Position numbers and translations under genes: made by a program | Part shown: positions 49,187-59,262 of the stretch, in pieces | How the letters are laid out: each line of letters starts with the position of its first letter | Position numbering within the stretch: the stretch's first letter is position 1 | The notes under the pieces: model-generated | Databases searched by the model: none | The model's input: only the letters and a program-made list of their open reading frames with translations | What the model was told of the DNA's origin: nothing | Assembly (NCBI RefSeq): GCF_023074075.1 | Contig: NZ_JADPKT010000016.1 | Coordinates: forward strand, 205,403-269,402 | Source: Bradyrhizobium sp. 138 | GTDB lineage: Bacteria; Pseudomonadota; Alphaproteobacteria; Rhizobiales; Xanthobacteraceae | Direction of reading: 5' to 3' | DNA: 64,000 nucleotides

Positions 49187-51070
49187 TTACAGGAATTTGA
49201 CGAGCGAGAGCTGCGCCAGATTCGAGGTCACCTGGTAGGACGCCTGCAGCGCGTTCTGCAGCGCCAGGATCTCGCTCGCGACCTGGTCGGGCGAAGCCGA
49301 TTCCGCCTGGTCGATGATGGTCTGGAGCTGCGCCTTGGCCTGGGTCTGGCGCGTGCTCGCGTCCTTCATCGTGTTCTGGGCCATCGCGATGTCGGTCTGG
49401 ATGTCCTCGATGCGCTGCTGGCCGGGCTGCTGGGTCAGCGCCTGCGTCACCCGCTGGCTCAGCGCGGCGACCTGCCCACCCGAATACTGACCGGTCGGCG
49501 AGGTCGAGAAGGTCCCGAACACCGCGATCGCCTGCAATTGGCGGCGGATCGCATCCTCATTCGCCTGGGCGCCATATTGCACCGTGATGGACTCGTCGAC
49601 CCGCGCCATGGCGGTCGAGCGCGCCGAGCCGGGCCCGTCATTGCCCTGGTACCATTTCACGGTGGTGGCCGAGCCGTTCACCAGCGTCGTCGCCGAGCTT
49701 GCGGGCGAGGAGCCGACGCGCAACGGCGGCTGCGTGGCGGTCACGGGCGTCGAGGCGAAACCGAGCGAACCCAGCGCCCCCGTGTTGGAGCTGGTGATGT
49801 TCAGGCTCGCCGCATCGTCGGTGTTGATCTTGATCGAACCGCCATGGATGGTCGAGGGCTTCGACGTTCCCGTGATCTGGTCGATCTTGCTCATCAGCGT
49901 CTGGATGCTGTCGGTGACGTTGAGCTGGTTGCCGGTCGCGCCCGAGGCAACGAAGGTCAGCGTGGTGCCGTTGACGGTGATGGTGTCGCCGGCGACGAAG
50001 CCCGGCGAGATCGAATCCGAGGGGGTCGCGCCGGACAATGCCGTCGCGCCGCTGATCGGCGCCGGCGGCGCCGCCTGGTTGTTGACCGGCGTGCCGATCG
50101 CAGAGCTCGCCGTGTTGAAGAAATTATCGCCGGCAACGACCGCGGATGCCGCCACCAGCGAGGTGTTGGCGAGCTTGGTGATCGCGGTGTTCAGCGCCGT
50201 GTTGAGGTTCGCGGCCGTGTTGTTCGGGTTGACCGGGGTGCTCGCATCGATCGCAAAGCTGCCGAGCGGCGTCGGCGTCGCCGAGGATGCGGTCAGGTCG
50301 ATCTGCTCGGTCGTGCCGTCCGGCAGCGTGAACTGTACGCTGAACTTGTCGCCGTTGTTCGGATTGACGCCGTTGAGATCGACCGAGAACGACACCGGCG
50401 ATCCGCTCGGGCCGGTGACGGTCGCGCCGGTCAGTGTCGAGGACACCGCCTTGAGCTTGAGGCCAAACGGCGAGCCCGCGACGTCTTCCGAGACCTGGAT
50501 CGAGCTCGGCGTCGGCTGCGTCTGCACCAGGCGGCCCATGCCGCTCGCGCCCAAATCGGCGGCCTGGCGCTCCGCCATCACGGTCTTGAATCCCGCCTGG
50601 GTGGTCGTGCCGTTGATGATGTCGCCGGCATCCGCGACCGGCTGCGTGTTGACGGCGGTTCCGGAGAACAGATAGCGGTTGCCCGTCTGCGTATTGAGCA
50701 CGCCGACCATCGAGCCGAATTGGGCCGCGGCGGTGTTCTGCGCGATGGTCTGGCCGTTGACGTTGAGATCCTGCGCGGTATTGGCCGAGCCGGTCTGCAC
50801 CGTGCTGCGGATCTTGGTCAGCGACTGCAACGCGGTGTTGGCGAGATTGATGCTGACATTGACGTTGGTGATCGTGTCGGTATAGGCGGCGATGTTGGAG
50901 AGCTGCGCGCGTCCGGCGATCGCAAAGCCCTCGTTGGTCCCCATCCCGGAATAGTTCTGCGACAGCTTGCCGGTCGAGAGCTGCGTCGACAGATCGGTGA
51001 GCTGCTGATTGATGTTGCGGATCTGCGCGCCGAGAACCGACGAGGAGTAGTTGATGCTGCTGATCGACAT
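49187..51070 (-). CDS. flgL: Hook-filament junction protein FlgL (large)
   Basis: 627 residues, about twice the usual FlgL. N-terminal flagellin-like helices (INQQLTDLSTQLSTGKLSQN) and C-terminal helices (ALQNALQASYQVTSNLAQLS) mark the family; SGMGTNEGFAIAGRAQLSNI and LNTQTGNRYLFSGTAVNTQP are typical. The middle contains an insertion with a Flagellin_IN-like unit (GDTITVNGTTLTFVASG and a following MSKIDQITG). Last gene of flgE-flgK-flgL. Confidence 0.92.
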   Translation of the reverse strand: MSISSINYSSSVLGAQIRNINQQLTDLSTQLSTGKLSQNYSGMGTNEGFAIAGRAQLSNIAAYTDTITNVNVSINLANTALQSLTKIRSTVQTGSANTAQDLNVNGQTIAQNTAAAQFGSMVGVLNTQTGNRYLFSGTAVNTQPVADAGDIINGTTTQAGFKTVMAERQAADLGASGMGRLVQTQPTPSSIQVSEDVAGSPFGLKLKAVSSTLTGATVTGPSGSPVSFSVDLNGVNPNNGDKFSVQFTLPDGTTEQIDLTASSATPTPLGSFAIDASTPVNPNNTAANLNTALNTAITKLANTSLVAASAVVAGDNFFNTASSAIGTPVNNQAAPPAPISGATALSGATPSDSISPGFVAGDTITVNGTTLTFVASGATGNQLNVTDSIQTLMSKIDQITGTSKPSTIHGGSIKINTDDAASLNITSSNTGALGSLGFASTPVTATQPPLRVGSSPASSATTLVNGSATTVKWYQGNDGPGSARSTAMARVDESITVQYGAQANEDAIRRQLQAIAVFGTFSTSPTGQYSGGQVAALSQRVTQALTQQPGQQRIEDIQTDIAMAQNTMKDASTRQTQAKAQLQTIIDQAESASPDQVASEILALQNALQASYQVTSNLAQLSLVKFL

Positions 51071-51091
51071 GTTTCAGAGCCCTGTTACTGC

Positions 51092-52975
51092 TTACCCTTG
51101 AGCCTGGAGCAACGTGTTCATCATGCTCTGCACCACCGACATGACGTGGGCGTTGGCGGCATAGGCATTCTGAAGCTGGATCAGGTTCGACATCTCCGAG
51201 TCCAGATTGACCTTGGAGGTCGAGTCGAACTTGGCCTGCAGGGTCGAGACCACGACGCTCTGACCCTGCTGGAGCTGCGTGGCCTGGGTCGCGGCGTTGG
51301 CCTGCACGCTCAGAAACTGCTGGAGAAAGTTCGAGACGCTGCCGCTGAAGGGCTGGCTCGCCGAGCCGAGGCCGCTCTGCGGCGAATAGGAGAACACCGC
51401 CGAGGTGAGCTGCGAGTAGAGATAGTCCGAACGCGTGGTGTCGCCCGCGGGCGTCACCGGCGAGGTGTTGTACACCGACATCCTGGTCGGGTCGTTGACC
51501 AGCTGCGTGTTCACGGCGATGCGCCCGGCAAGGCCGGTCATCTGCAAGCCCGAGGCGGTGATCGCGCCGGTATAAAGCGCCTGTCCGCCGTCGGTGAACA
51601 GCGGCAGCTGCGGATTGCCCGAGGTCAACGACGACATCGTCTTGCTGATCGAGGACGAATTGACCTTGGCAAGGCCGCTGTTGTCGTCCGTGACGCGCAA
51701 CGTCGTGGCGGTCGCAGGCGACGGGGCAGCGGAGAAGGTCAGGTGCGAGCCTGACAGCGCCGTGTTGAGCGCGGACGCGATCGCGCCCATGCCGCCGGCG
51801 AAGTTGATGCCGATCCGCATCGGGTTGGCGTTCGTCGCGTTCTGCAGCGGCAGCGCCGCCGGATCGGTCACGTTGACGAGCGTGATCTGACGCTGCGTGT
51901 TGGTCGCGGCGTCCGTGTAGGTGATGTTGACCGTATTGCCCGGAAGGGCACCGGCGAGGTCGAGATCGAAGCCGGCCGGCGGGCCAGTCACCGTGCTGCC
52001 GGCCGTGGTCTTGTCGGACAGTGCGCTCGACATCGTCGCAGCGAGCTGGTCGATCTGGTTCTGCGCCTGCACCAATGTCTCGTCGCGCAGCTTCAGGTCG
52101 GCCGCGATCTGGCCGGACGAGACCACGTTGTTGGCGATGGCGTCGAGCTGCGAGCCGTTCGGCAGCTTGATGGTGAGCGCGCCGACGCCGGACTTGGACG
52201 GGTCGATGTTGTAGAGCGAGGTCGCCGACAGCGCGCCGGCGGAGGCAAAGGAGAATTCCGAGGCGAGCCCGGCGCCGACCAGCTGGATGCCGGTCGTGGT
52301 GTAGATGTTGGCCTGGTTCGAACCGTCGGTGGTGACGCGGACGTCGACATATTTCGACAGCGTGTTGATGGCCTGGTCGCGCTGGTCCATCAGCGTCGCG
52401 GCCGAGGGATCGTTGGCCGACAGGCCCTGGAGCTTGGTGTTGATCTCGGCGATCTGCTTCATCGCCGCATTGGCCGCCTGCGCCGAATTGCCGAGATCCT
52501 GCTCGACATTGGAGCGCAGCGACTGGATGCCTTTGGTGGTGAGGTTGAGCTGTGTCGCGAGCGCCTGTGCCGCGCCGAGCGCAACGGTCTGCGCCGACGA
52601 CGCACCCGAGCTGGTCGACAGCGCCTGCAGCGCGGTGGTGAAATTGTTCAGCGCGGTTTCGAGCGTGCCGGAATTGCCGGGCGTGCCATAGACATTCTGA
52701 AGCTGCTTCAGGATGTTGGCCATCTGATCGGCGTAACCGCTGCCGCCGGTCTCGGTGCGCAGCTGGTTCAGCACATAGGTGTCGAGCTCCCGGCTGACGC
52801 CGGTCGTCATCGCCGTCGAGCCGAAGTCGCCGGTGGTGACCTCGATCTGGTTCGGCGTCTGGACGACGTAACCCGGCGTCTGCGCATTCGCGACGTTCGA
52901 GGAGACGATCGAGAGCGCGGCCTGGTTGGCACGCAGGCCGCTCATCGCACTGGCGAGGGCTGAACTCAAACCCAT
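51092..52975 (-). CDS. flgK: Hook-associated protein FlgK
   Basis: 627 residues, typical. N-terminus MGLSSALASAMSGLRANQAA and SSNVANAQTPGYV, C-terminus SEMSNLIQLQNAYAANAHVM. The central domain has a beta-rich insertion (GNTVNITYTDAATNTQRQIT). It follows flgE by 35 bases and precedes flgL by 21. Confidence 0.96.
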   Translation of the reverse strand: MGLSSALASAMSGLRANQAALSIVSSNVANAQTPGYVVQTPNQIEVTTGDFGSTAMTTGVSRELDTYVLNQLRTETGGSGYADQMANILKQLQNVYGTPGNSGTLETALNNFTTALQALSTSSGASSAQTVALGAAQALATQLNLTTKGIQSLRSNVEQDLGNSAQAANAAMKQIAEINTKLQGLSANDPSAATLMDQRDQAINTLSKYVDVRVTTDGSNQANIYTTTGIQLVGAGLASEFSFASAGALSATSLYNIDPSKSGVGALTIKLPNGSQLDAIANNVVSSGQIAADLKLRDETLVQAQNQIDQLAATMSSALSDKTTAGSTVTGPPAGFDLDLAGALPGNTVNITYTDAATNTQRQITLVNVTDPAALPLQNATNANPMRIGINFAGGMGAIASALNTALSGSHLTFSAAPSPATATTLRVTDDNSGLAKVNSSSISKTMSSLTSGNPQLPLFTDGGQALYTGAITASGLQMTGLAGRIAVNTQLVNDPTRMSVYNTSPVTPAGDTTRSDYLYSQLTSAVFSYSPQSGLGSASQPFSGSVSNFLQQFLSVQANAATQATQLQQGQSVVVSTLQAKFDSTSKVNLDSEMSNLIQLQNAYAANAHVMSVVQSMMNTLLQAQG

Positions 52976-53010
52976 GTTTACTTGCCGCCTTTGGTTACGT
53001 TACGCGCTGA

Positions 53011-55266
53011 TCAGCGCAACACGTTCAAGAGGTCCTGCACCATCGAATTCGCGGTCGTGATCACCTTGGTGTTGGCCGAATAGGCCTGCTGGGTGACGAT
53101 CAGCTTGGTGAATTCGTCGGCGATGTCGGTGTTGGATCCCTCCAGCGAGGAGCCGCTGATGGTGCCCGAAGCGCCGTCGATGGCGTCACCCGACTGCTCG
53201 GTCGCGGCATAGGCGCCGCCGTCCATCGCCTTCAGATAGTTGGTGCCGTTGAAGTGCGACAGCTGAACCTGGGCGAGGTTGAGGTTCTGGCCGTTGGAGA
53301 AGGTGCCGACCACGATGCCGCTGTTGTTGACGGCGACCGAGCGAAGCTGACCGGCGGCATAGCCGTTCTGCGTGATGGTGTTGATGGTCACCGCGCCGCT
53401 GGTGCTGGCATATTGCGTCAGCCCGCCCGAGGAGATGTTGAAGGCGACGGAGCCCAGCGACTGACCGCTGACGCTGACGTTGTTGATGGTGATGCCCGAG
53501 CCGCTCGGCGAGGTTAGCGAGCCGTCGCTGGCAAAGGTGAAAGTCTGGCCGGTATTGACCCAGCCGACGGTCGTGCCGGTCGCGTTCGGGTCGGTCTGGT
53601 AGAACAGGTTCCAGCTATCCGAATGACCCGCGCCCAGCGAGGCGCTGTCGGTCTTGGCCCAGCGCAGTTGCAGGTTCACCGGCGTGCCGGCGGCATTGTA
53701 GGCAGTCACCGCGCCGCCGCTGATCGATTCCTTGGTGAAGGTGTCGATGTCGTTGCCGATCACGCCGCCGGTGCCGGCGGTGCCGCCGCCGTCGCGGTTC
53801 TTGGTGATGGTCGAGGTGAAGCCGAGCGCGGCGAAGGCAGCGCTGTTCGAGCTGGAGACCGACAGGTTGGAGACGGTGCCGGTGTTCAGCGTGATGACGC
53901 CGCCGCTGCTGACCGACGATCCCGACGCGCCGGACAAGGCGTCGATCTTGCCGAGCAGAGTCGTGACGTTGTCGGTGGTGAGGATCTGAGTGGCGCTGGG
54001 GACCGTGGGCGGCGAGACGAAAGTCAGTGTCTGGCCGTCGACGGTGATGGTGTCGCCGGCGGCGAAGCCGGACGAGAGCACCTGGGCGCCACCGGCGGTC
54101 GCCGAGCCGCTCAGCACCGTTGCTCCCGAGATCGCGGGCGAGGACAGCACGTTGCCGCCACGGGTCACGCTGCTGATGCCGAGCGCGGTGGCGGCAGTGC
54201 CGCTGCCGACCGCCACATCGGTGCCGGTGCCGCTCGATATCACGATGTTGCCGCTGGCGGAGAGCGAGGCCGTGACGCCGGCGCCGCCCGCGGTCTGGAT
54301 CCCGTTCAGGATGTCTGCAACCGTCGCCGTCGTGCCGGCACCGAGACCAATCGTGGTGTTGTTGCCGACGGTCGAGACCGTCGTGCCGGCGTTGAAGGTG
54401 ATGGTGTTGCCATTGATGGTCAGCGTCTGGCCGCTCAGCGCGGTGAGGATGCTGGAGGCGAGATGCGTGCCGACCGTGTTGTCGAGCGATGTGGTGGTCG
54501 AGGCCACCGCGGACGAATTGTTCTGGAGTGCGACCGTGCCCGTGGCCGACGTCGACGAGTAGGCCGAACGGATGTTGCCGGTGGCGGCTGCGCCTGAGAC
54601 CGTGGCGTTGGCATAGGGCGCGGGAGGCGTGCCGACCGGCAGCGGGTTGGCGGCGAAGTCCGACGGGTTCAGCCCGCCGGCCGCCAGCAGCGTGCCGGTC
54701 GCCGCGGTGGTTTTCGCCACTGTGTTCGGCTGGGTCGGCAGGTTCGCAGCGTACTGAATCGAGGTGGTCGCCTGCGCCGGAATGAAGTTGTTCTGGAATT
54801 GCAGCACGTTTGCCACGCTGCCGGTCGGGTTGCCGGTCTTCGGGTCGACCGTGACGCCCATCAAATAGTAGCCGGCGCCGTTGACCAGGTTGCCGTTGGC
54901 ATTGAGCTGGAAGTCGCCGCGCCGCGTGTAGTAGGTGACCCCGGTGAAGACAGGCACGTTGTCGACGACGCCGCTCGCCTTCTGGATCGAGAAGAAGCCG
55001 TCGCCGGTGATCGCCATGTTGGTGGCGACGGTGGAGCCGGAGATCGTGCCCTGCGTGGTGATGGTGGCCTTCGCATTGGCCGTCACGCCGCCCGCGACCT
55101 GCTTGCTCGGCACCGAGGAGTCGGGAATGAGATCGACGAAGCTGGTGCCGATGCCCTTGTAACCGGTGGTGGATGAGTTCGCGATGTTGCCGGAAATGTT
55201 CTGCAGCGCGTAGGACTGCGCCTGCAGGCCACCCACCGAGGTGTTCATTGCATCGAAGATACCCAT
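53011..55266 (-). CDS. flgE: Hook protein FlgE (large)
   Basis: 751 residues; enteric FlgE has about 400. The N-terminus (MGIFDAMNTSVGGLQAQSYA) and C-terminus (DIADEFTKLIVTQQAYSANT) are the conserved coiled-coil ends. The middle carries two Flagellin_IN-like units (QTLTINGNTITFNAG near residue 285 and DTITVDGQTLTFVSP near 405). First gene of flgE-flgK-flgL, under a sigma-54-type promoter with an upstream ftr-like palindrome. Confidence 0.95.
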   Translation of the reverse strand: MGIFDAMNTSVGGLQAQSYALQNISGNIANSSTTGYKGIGTSFVDLIPDSSVPSKQVAGGVTANAKATITTQGTISGSTVATNMAITGDGFFSIQKASGVVDNVPVFTGVTYYTRRGDFQLNANGNLVNGAGYYLMGVTVDPKTGNPTGSVANVLQFQNNFIPAQATTSIQYAANLPTQPNTVAKTTAATGTLLAAGGLNPSDFAANPLPVGTPPAPYANATVSGAAATGNIRSAYSSTSATGTVALQNNSSAVASTTTSLDNTVGTHLASSILTALSGQTLTINGNTITFNAGTTVSTVGNNTTIGLGAGTTATVADILNGIQTAGGAGVTASLSASGNIVISSGTGTDVAVGSGTAATALGISSVTRGGNVLSSPAISGATVLSGSATAGGAQVLSSGFAAGDTITVDGQTLTFVSPPTVPSATQILTTDNVTTLLGKIDALSGASGSSVSSGGVITLNTGTVSNLSVSSSNSAAFAALGFTSTITKNRDGGGTAGTGGVIGNDIDTFTKESISGGAVTAYNAAGTPVNLQLRWAKTDSASLGAGHSDSWNLFYQTDPNATGTTVGWVNTGQTFTFASDGSLTSPSGSGITINNVSVSGQSLGSVAFNISSGGLTQYASTSGAVTINTITQNGYAAGQLRSVAVNNSGIVVGTFSNGQNLNLAQVQLSHFNGTNYLKAMDGGAYAATEQSGDAIDGASGTISGSSLEGSNTDIADEFTKLIVTQQAYSANTKVITTANSMVQDLLNVLR

Positions 55267-55329
55267 AACTTTGTCTCCAAATCCGATCCCGGCGGCCGGT
55301 CGACCATGGCCGCAGTCGGGGGAGACAGT

Positions 55330-55345
55330 CGCAAGGGCTATGCCA
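55330..55345 (-). promoter_or_regulatory. Sigma-54 promoter for flgE operon
   Basis: Minus strand TGGCAT-AGCCC-TTGCG matches the -24/-12 consensus at all but one or two positions. It lies 64 bases upstream of flgE. Confidence 0.72.
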
Positions 55346-55419
55346 ATGCGGGTATCTTCAGGAAATCAATGACTTAATGAAAAAGCCCCGGCCTGATGAC
55401 AGGGGCACAATTGCCGGGA

Positions 55420-55436
55420 CCGGCAACAATTGCCGG
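55420..55436. promoter_or_regulatory. Perfect ftr-like (FlbD) palindrome upstream of flgE
   Basis: CCGGCAA-CAA-TTGCCGG is a perfect 7-3-7 inverted repeat, essentially the Caulobacter ftr consensus. A second half, CAATTGCCGGGA, is repeated directly 20 bases to the left. It is about 85 bases upstream of the sigma-54 element. Confidence 0.72.
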
Positions 55437-55556
55437 GAGAAATTGTCGTTCCGGAGCGATGCGAACGCTCAAAGCGGAATGTGTTTTGGTGGGATCGATG
55501 CGTACCAAGAGCTCCGATCACCTCTCCCATAGGGAGAGGTGATCCTCGACCGAGCC

Positions 55557-56069
<513 letters not shown>

Positions 56070-56155
56070 CTCATTCTCCGTGCGCGGGCAGTCCACGCCC
56101 TGAGATACGGGCTTTAACGGCCGACGTTACATGTCCGGGTGGGATTTCTCTCAAC

Positions 56156-57619
56156 TTATTGAGAGGCGCCATCATGCGAGGCCGGTTCCACGGCCTGCTC
56201 GCCCTCTCGGGCTGCAGGTTTCGGTGGAGCCGGCTGCGGCCGAACGCCGGGCGGCGGGCGGCGCGGACCGGTGCCTGCGGCCCGGTTGGCTTCGGCGAGG
56301 CGCGCCTCGCGCTCCCTGTCCTTGACCCTGGCATGTTCGCGGTAACGGGCGAGCGAGCCTGCGGCGGCAGAACTCGCCCTGCCCCAGATCCCGACCAGCT
56401 GGCCTGCGACGCGCCCGGTGGCGCCGCCCGCCCAGACCAGCTCGAACGGCGAGAACAGCTTCCAGCGCTCATCGCCCCGCAGAATGCTGCGCGCGATCAT
56501 CTGCCCGGCCATGGCGGAGGTGTTCATGCCCTGCCGGCCGAACCCGCTCGCCACCCACAGGCCTTTGCGCAACTGGCCGATCTGCGGCATGCCGTGCACG
56601 GTCTGGCCGGTTGCGCCGCCGAACGTCTCGATGATCTCGACATTGCCGAGCGCCGGGAAGATCGTGCGGATCCGCCGCCTGACGGCGCCCGCAAAGCGCT
56701 GCGGCCGCGCGGCCCAGGTGGTCTCCGGGCTCTCCCACATCAGGCGGTCGCCGTCGACGATGCGGAAATGGTCGACGCCGTCGGAATCCATCACCGATCC
56801 CTTGAAGGCGATCAGCTCGTGCACGCGCTCACCGAGCGGCGCGGTGATTCCGGCGTAGCGCCAGACCGGCAGCAGCGTCTCCGACAGGCGCTTCAAGGGC
56901 GCGCCGAGATGGATGTTGCCCGCGAGCACGATATGGGTGGCGCGCAGCCGTGCCGAGGGCGTGACGATGCGCTTGCGGATGCCGGAATGATCGATGCTGA
57001 CGACCGGCGTATCCTCGAAGATGCGGGCGCCTGCCCGCCGCGCCAAGGCCGCGAGGCCGTGCACATATTTGCGGCCGTCGACCTGAAATGCCTTCGGATA
57101 ATACACACCGTGGAAGTAGCGGTCGGTCTTGAGCACCTCGCGAACGCGGTCGACCTGCCAACCCTCGACCTCGGTGTCGAAATCCTCGTGCAGCATCTGC
57201 AACCGGCTGATCAGCCGGTCGCCTGCATCGACATTGGAGACCTCCAGCACGCCGTCGCTCCTGGCGATTCCCGGCATGTTCTCTTCGGTGGCGGTGGTCC
57301 TGACGAACTCGGCGCCCTCCTTCGACAGCGTCCACAATTCGCGCGCGTCCTCGAAGCCGATGCGCTCGATCAAATCGGTGAGCGGCAGCGCAAAGCCCGG
57401 CATGACGGTGCCGAGCTGGTTGCCGGACGCGTTCCAGCCGATGTGGCGGCCCTCGAGCACCGCGACACTGGCCCCGAGCCGGGCCGCCTCCAGCGCGATG
57501 GTGAGCCCGGCGAGCCCCGCACCGATGACGCAGATGTCGGCGTCGAGGTCGAACGACAGCCGCGTGCGGTCGCGAAAGCCGGCTTCTTCCTGGGACACGC
57601 TTGTGAAAGTCTCGCTCAT
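56156..57619 (-). CDS. FAD-dependent oxidoreductase (DAO family)
   Basis: 487 residues of the D-amino acid oxidase / gamma-glutamylputrescine oxidase-like group. N-terminal FAD-binding motif DICVIGAGLAGLTIALEAAR with GASVAVLEG, central WNASGNQLGTVMPGF, and C-terminal GLWVASGFGRQGMNTSAMAG. The last 70 residues are an Arg/Pro/Ala-rich tail (about 415-487) unlike the family. Two divergent neighbours and no matching transport genes: substrate unknown. Confidence 0.85.
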   Translation of the reverse strand: MSETFTSVSQEEAGFRDRTRLSFDLDADICVIGAGLAGLTIALEAARLGASVAVLEGRHIGWNASGNQLGTVMPGFALPLTDLIERIGFEDARELWTLSKEGAEFVRTTATEENMPGIARSDGVLEVSNVDAGDRLISRLQMLHEDFDTEVEGWQVDRVREVLKTDRYFHGVYYPKAFQVDGRKYVHGLAALARRAGARIFEDTPVVSIDHSGIRKRIVTPSARLRATHIVLAGNIHLGAPLKRLSETLLPVWRYAGITAPLGERVHELIAFKGSVMDSDGVDHFRIVDGDRLMWESPETTWAARPQRFAGAVRRRIRTIFPALGNVEIIETFGGATGQTVHGMPQIGQLRKGLWVASGFGRQGMNTSAMAGQMIARSILRGDERWKLFSPFELVWAGGATGRVAGQLVGIWGRASSAAAGSLARYREHARVKDREREARLAEANRAAGTGPRRPPPGVRPQPAPPKPAAREGEQAVEPASHDGASQ

Positions 57620-57630
57620 GTCGTTTTCTT

Positions 57631-57680
57631 AGAGCATGATCCGGAAAAGTGCGCAGCGGTTTTCCGATAAGATCATCCTG
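57631..57680. repeat. Rhizobiales-type intergenic palindrome
   Basis: AGAGCATGATCCGGAAAAGT ... GGTTTTCCGATAAGATCATC is a degenerate copy of a short palindrome that I recognise as dispersed in many Rhizobiales genomes. Located just upstream of the FAD oxidoreductase. Confidence 0.7.
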
Positions 57681-57771
57681 AAATAACAACTTGATACCAA
57701 CCGGGCCCTGTCAGCTTGTCCTCAACCGGCGCCCGTAGATTATTCTGGACGTGGAACGATTCGAGAATGCC

Positions 57772-58308
57772 ATGCGCCGTTTGATGTTGCTGCGTCACGC
57801 CAAGACCGAGACTGACGCGCCGAGCGGCCGTGACCAGGACCGCCGGCTCGACGAGCGCGGCCACAGGGACGCCGCCCAGATCGGCGACTGGATCGCCGCC
57901 CATCCGCCCTTCCCCGATACCGTCCTGGTGTCGCACGCCGTCCGGGCCCGGCAGACCTGGGACATCGCCTGGGAGGCGATGAAGGACCGCGTCCCGAGGC
58001 CGCAGGTCGAGATCCTGCCCGAACTCTACGGCGCCGATCCCGCGCAGATCCTGGACTCCATTCGCACGGCAACGGCCCCGGCCGCCCCCAAGCAATTGCT
58101 GCTGGTGGCCCACAATCCCGGCATGCACGAGGCCGCCTTGATGCTGATGGGCGGCGGCGATCCTGATGGCGCCAGGGCGCTCGCCGACAATCTTCCCACG
58201 TCAGGACTTGCGATCTTCGACTTTGACGTCAAGGATTGGGGTGACGTGGCCTACCGCCGCGGCAAGCTGGTGCTGTTCACCAGCCCCAAGCTGCTTCGAT
58301 CGGGCTGA
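57772..58308 (+). CDS. SixA-type histidine phosphatase
   Basis: 178 residues from ATG 57772 (an upstream GTG at 57751 is possible). The RHG-type motif LLRHAKTE opens the protein, followed by LVSHAVRARQTWDIAW and LLLVAHNPGMHE (second catalytic His). SixA in E. coli dephosphorylates phosphohistidine proteins such as NPr. Its partner here is unknown. It is followed by a universal stress protein gene. Confidence 0.88.
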   Translation: MRRLMLLRHAKTETDAPSGRDQDRRLDERGHRDAAQIGDWIAAHPPFPDTVLVSHAVRARQTWDIAWEAMKDRVPRPQVEILPELYGADPAQILDSIRTATAPAAPKQLLLVAHNPGMHEAALMLMGGGDPDGARALADNLPTSGLAIFDFDVKDWGDVAYRRGKLVLFTSPKLLRSG

Positions 58309-58358
58309 CCGCGCGACGTGACGACAAGACGTGCTGACTGGAAGATTTGGAGGCGCAG

Positions 58359-58784
58359 ATGTTCAAGTCCATCCTCGTGCCCATCGACCTCGCCGACACC
58401 GATCTGGCCAAGCCGGCGATCGCAACCGCGGCGACATTGTCTCAGACCTGGAGCGGCACGGTCCGCCTGCTCAACGTGCTGCCGATGACGCCGGTGATGC
58501 TGGCCGAATACGTGCCGGCCGATTTCGACGAGCAGCAGCGCCAGACCTCGGAAGAGGCGCTTGCCATCGTCGCCCGCGAATCCGGCATCGAACAAGGGCG
58601 GATCTCCAGCGTGGTGCGCCAGGGCGGCATCTACCACGAGATCCTGGAAGAGGCGACGCACATGAAGGCCGATTTGATCGTCATGACCTCGCACCGGCCG
58701 GCGATGCGCACCTATTTCCTCGGCTCCAACGCCGGCCATGTCGTGCGCTACGCAAAATGCTCGGTGCTGGTGGTGAGGCATTGA
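58359..58784 (+). CDS. Universal stress protein (UspA family)
   Basis: 141 residues from ATG 58359, with GGAGG 5 bases upstream. UspA fold: MFKSILVPIDLADTDLAKPA, ILEEATHMKADLIVMTSHRP, and the C-terminal FLGSNAGHVVRYAKCSVLVV, the nucleotide-binding loop form G-x2-G-x9-G being replaced by GSNAGHV. It follows the SixA-type gene by 50 bases. Confidence 0.9.
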   Translation: MFKSILVPIDLADTDLAKPAIATAATLSQTWSGTVRLLNVLPMTPVMLAEYVPADFDEQQRQTSEEALAIVARESGIEQGRISSVVRQGGIYHEILEEATHMKADLIVMTSHRPAMRTYFLGSNAGHVVRYAKCSVLVVRH

Positions 58785-59262
58785 GCGTTACACCCGGTTC
58801 TGTTCGTAGCCCAGTTGGAGCGAAACGTAGCCGGTATTCTATCCACGCACTCGACGACCTGGAAAACCTCCACGGCGTCACCATGATCAATCTGCGCGCG
58901 TGGCGGCATGCGGGACGGCGGCACGCGCGGAAGCGAAAAGACGAGCTATTGCAGACCTAGGTCGACGGCGCAGTTGGCTTCGTTGATGGCGTCAATTGTG
59001 GGTGAGCAATTCCTTCCGGGCCGGTCGCGATGACGACGACGCGTGCCGGAATTGCCGCCCTTAAGCGCTATGACTCCAGCCTCTTCCGATCTCTTGCCAG
59101 CGGAGCCGCGACTCACTGGGGTAGCTACCCAATACGTTCTCTCGTCAAGGCTTCATGCCTAGCATTTTTCTGTGTTGACACACCTATTTTCGATGGGCAC
59201 GCCCGCATCGAACCAGATAGTTTTCCTCGACCTATACCTGAGTTGTCCACAGGGGGTGCGCA
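58785..59262. other. Intergenic region, no convincing gene
   Basis: About 480 bases. A decayed repeat-like stretch occurs near 58808-58840 (GTAGCCCAGTTGGAGCGAAA). A TTGACA is at 59175, but no good -10 element follows at 16-18 bases. Confidence 0.4.
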
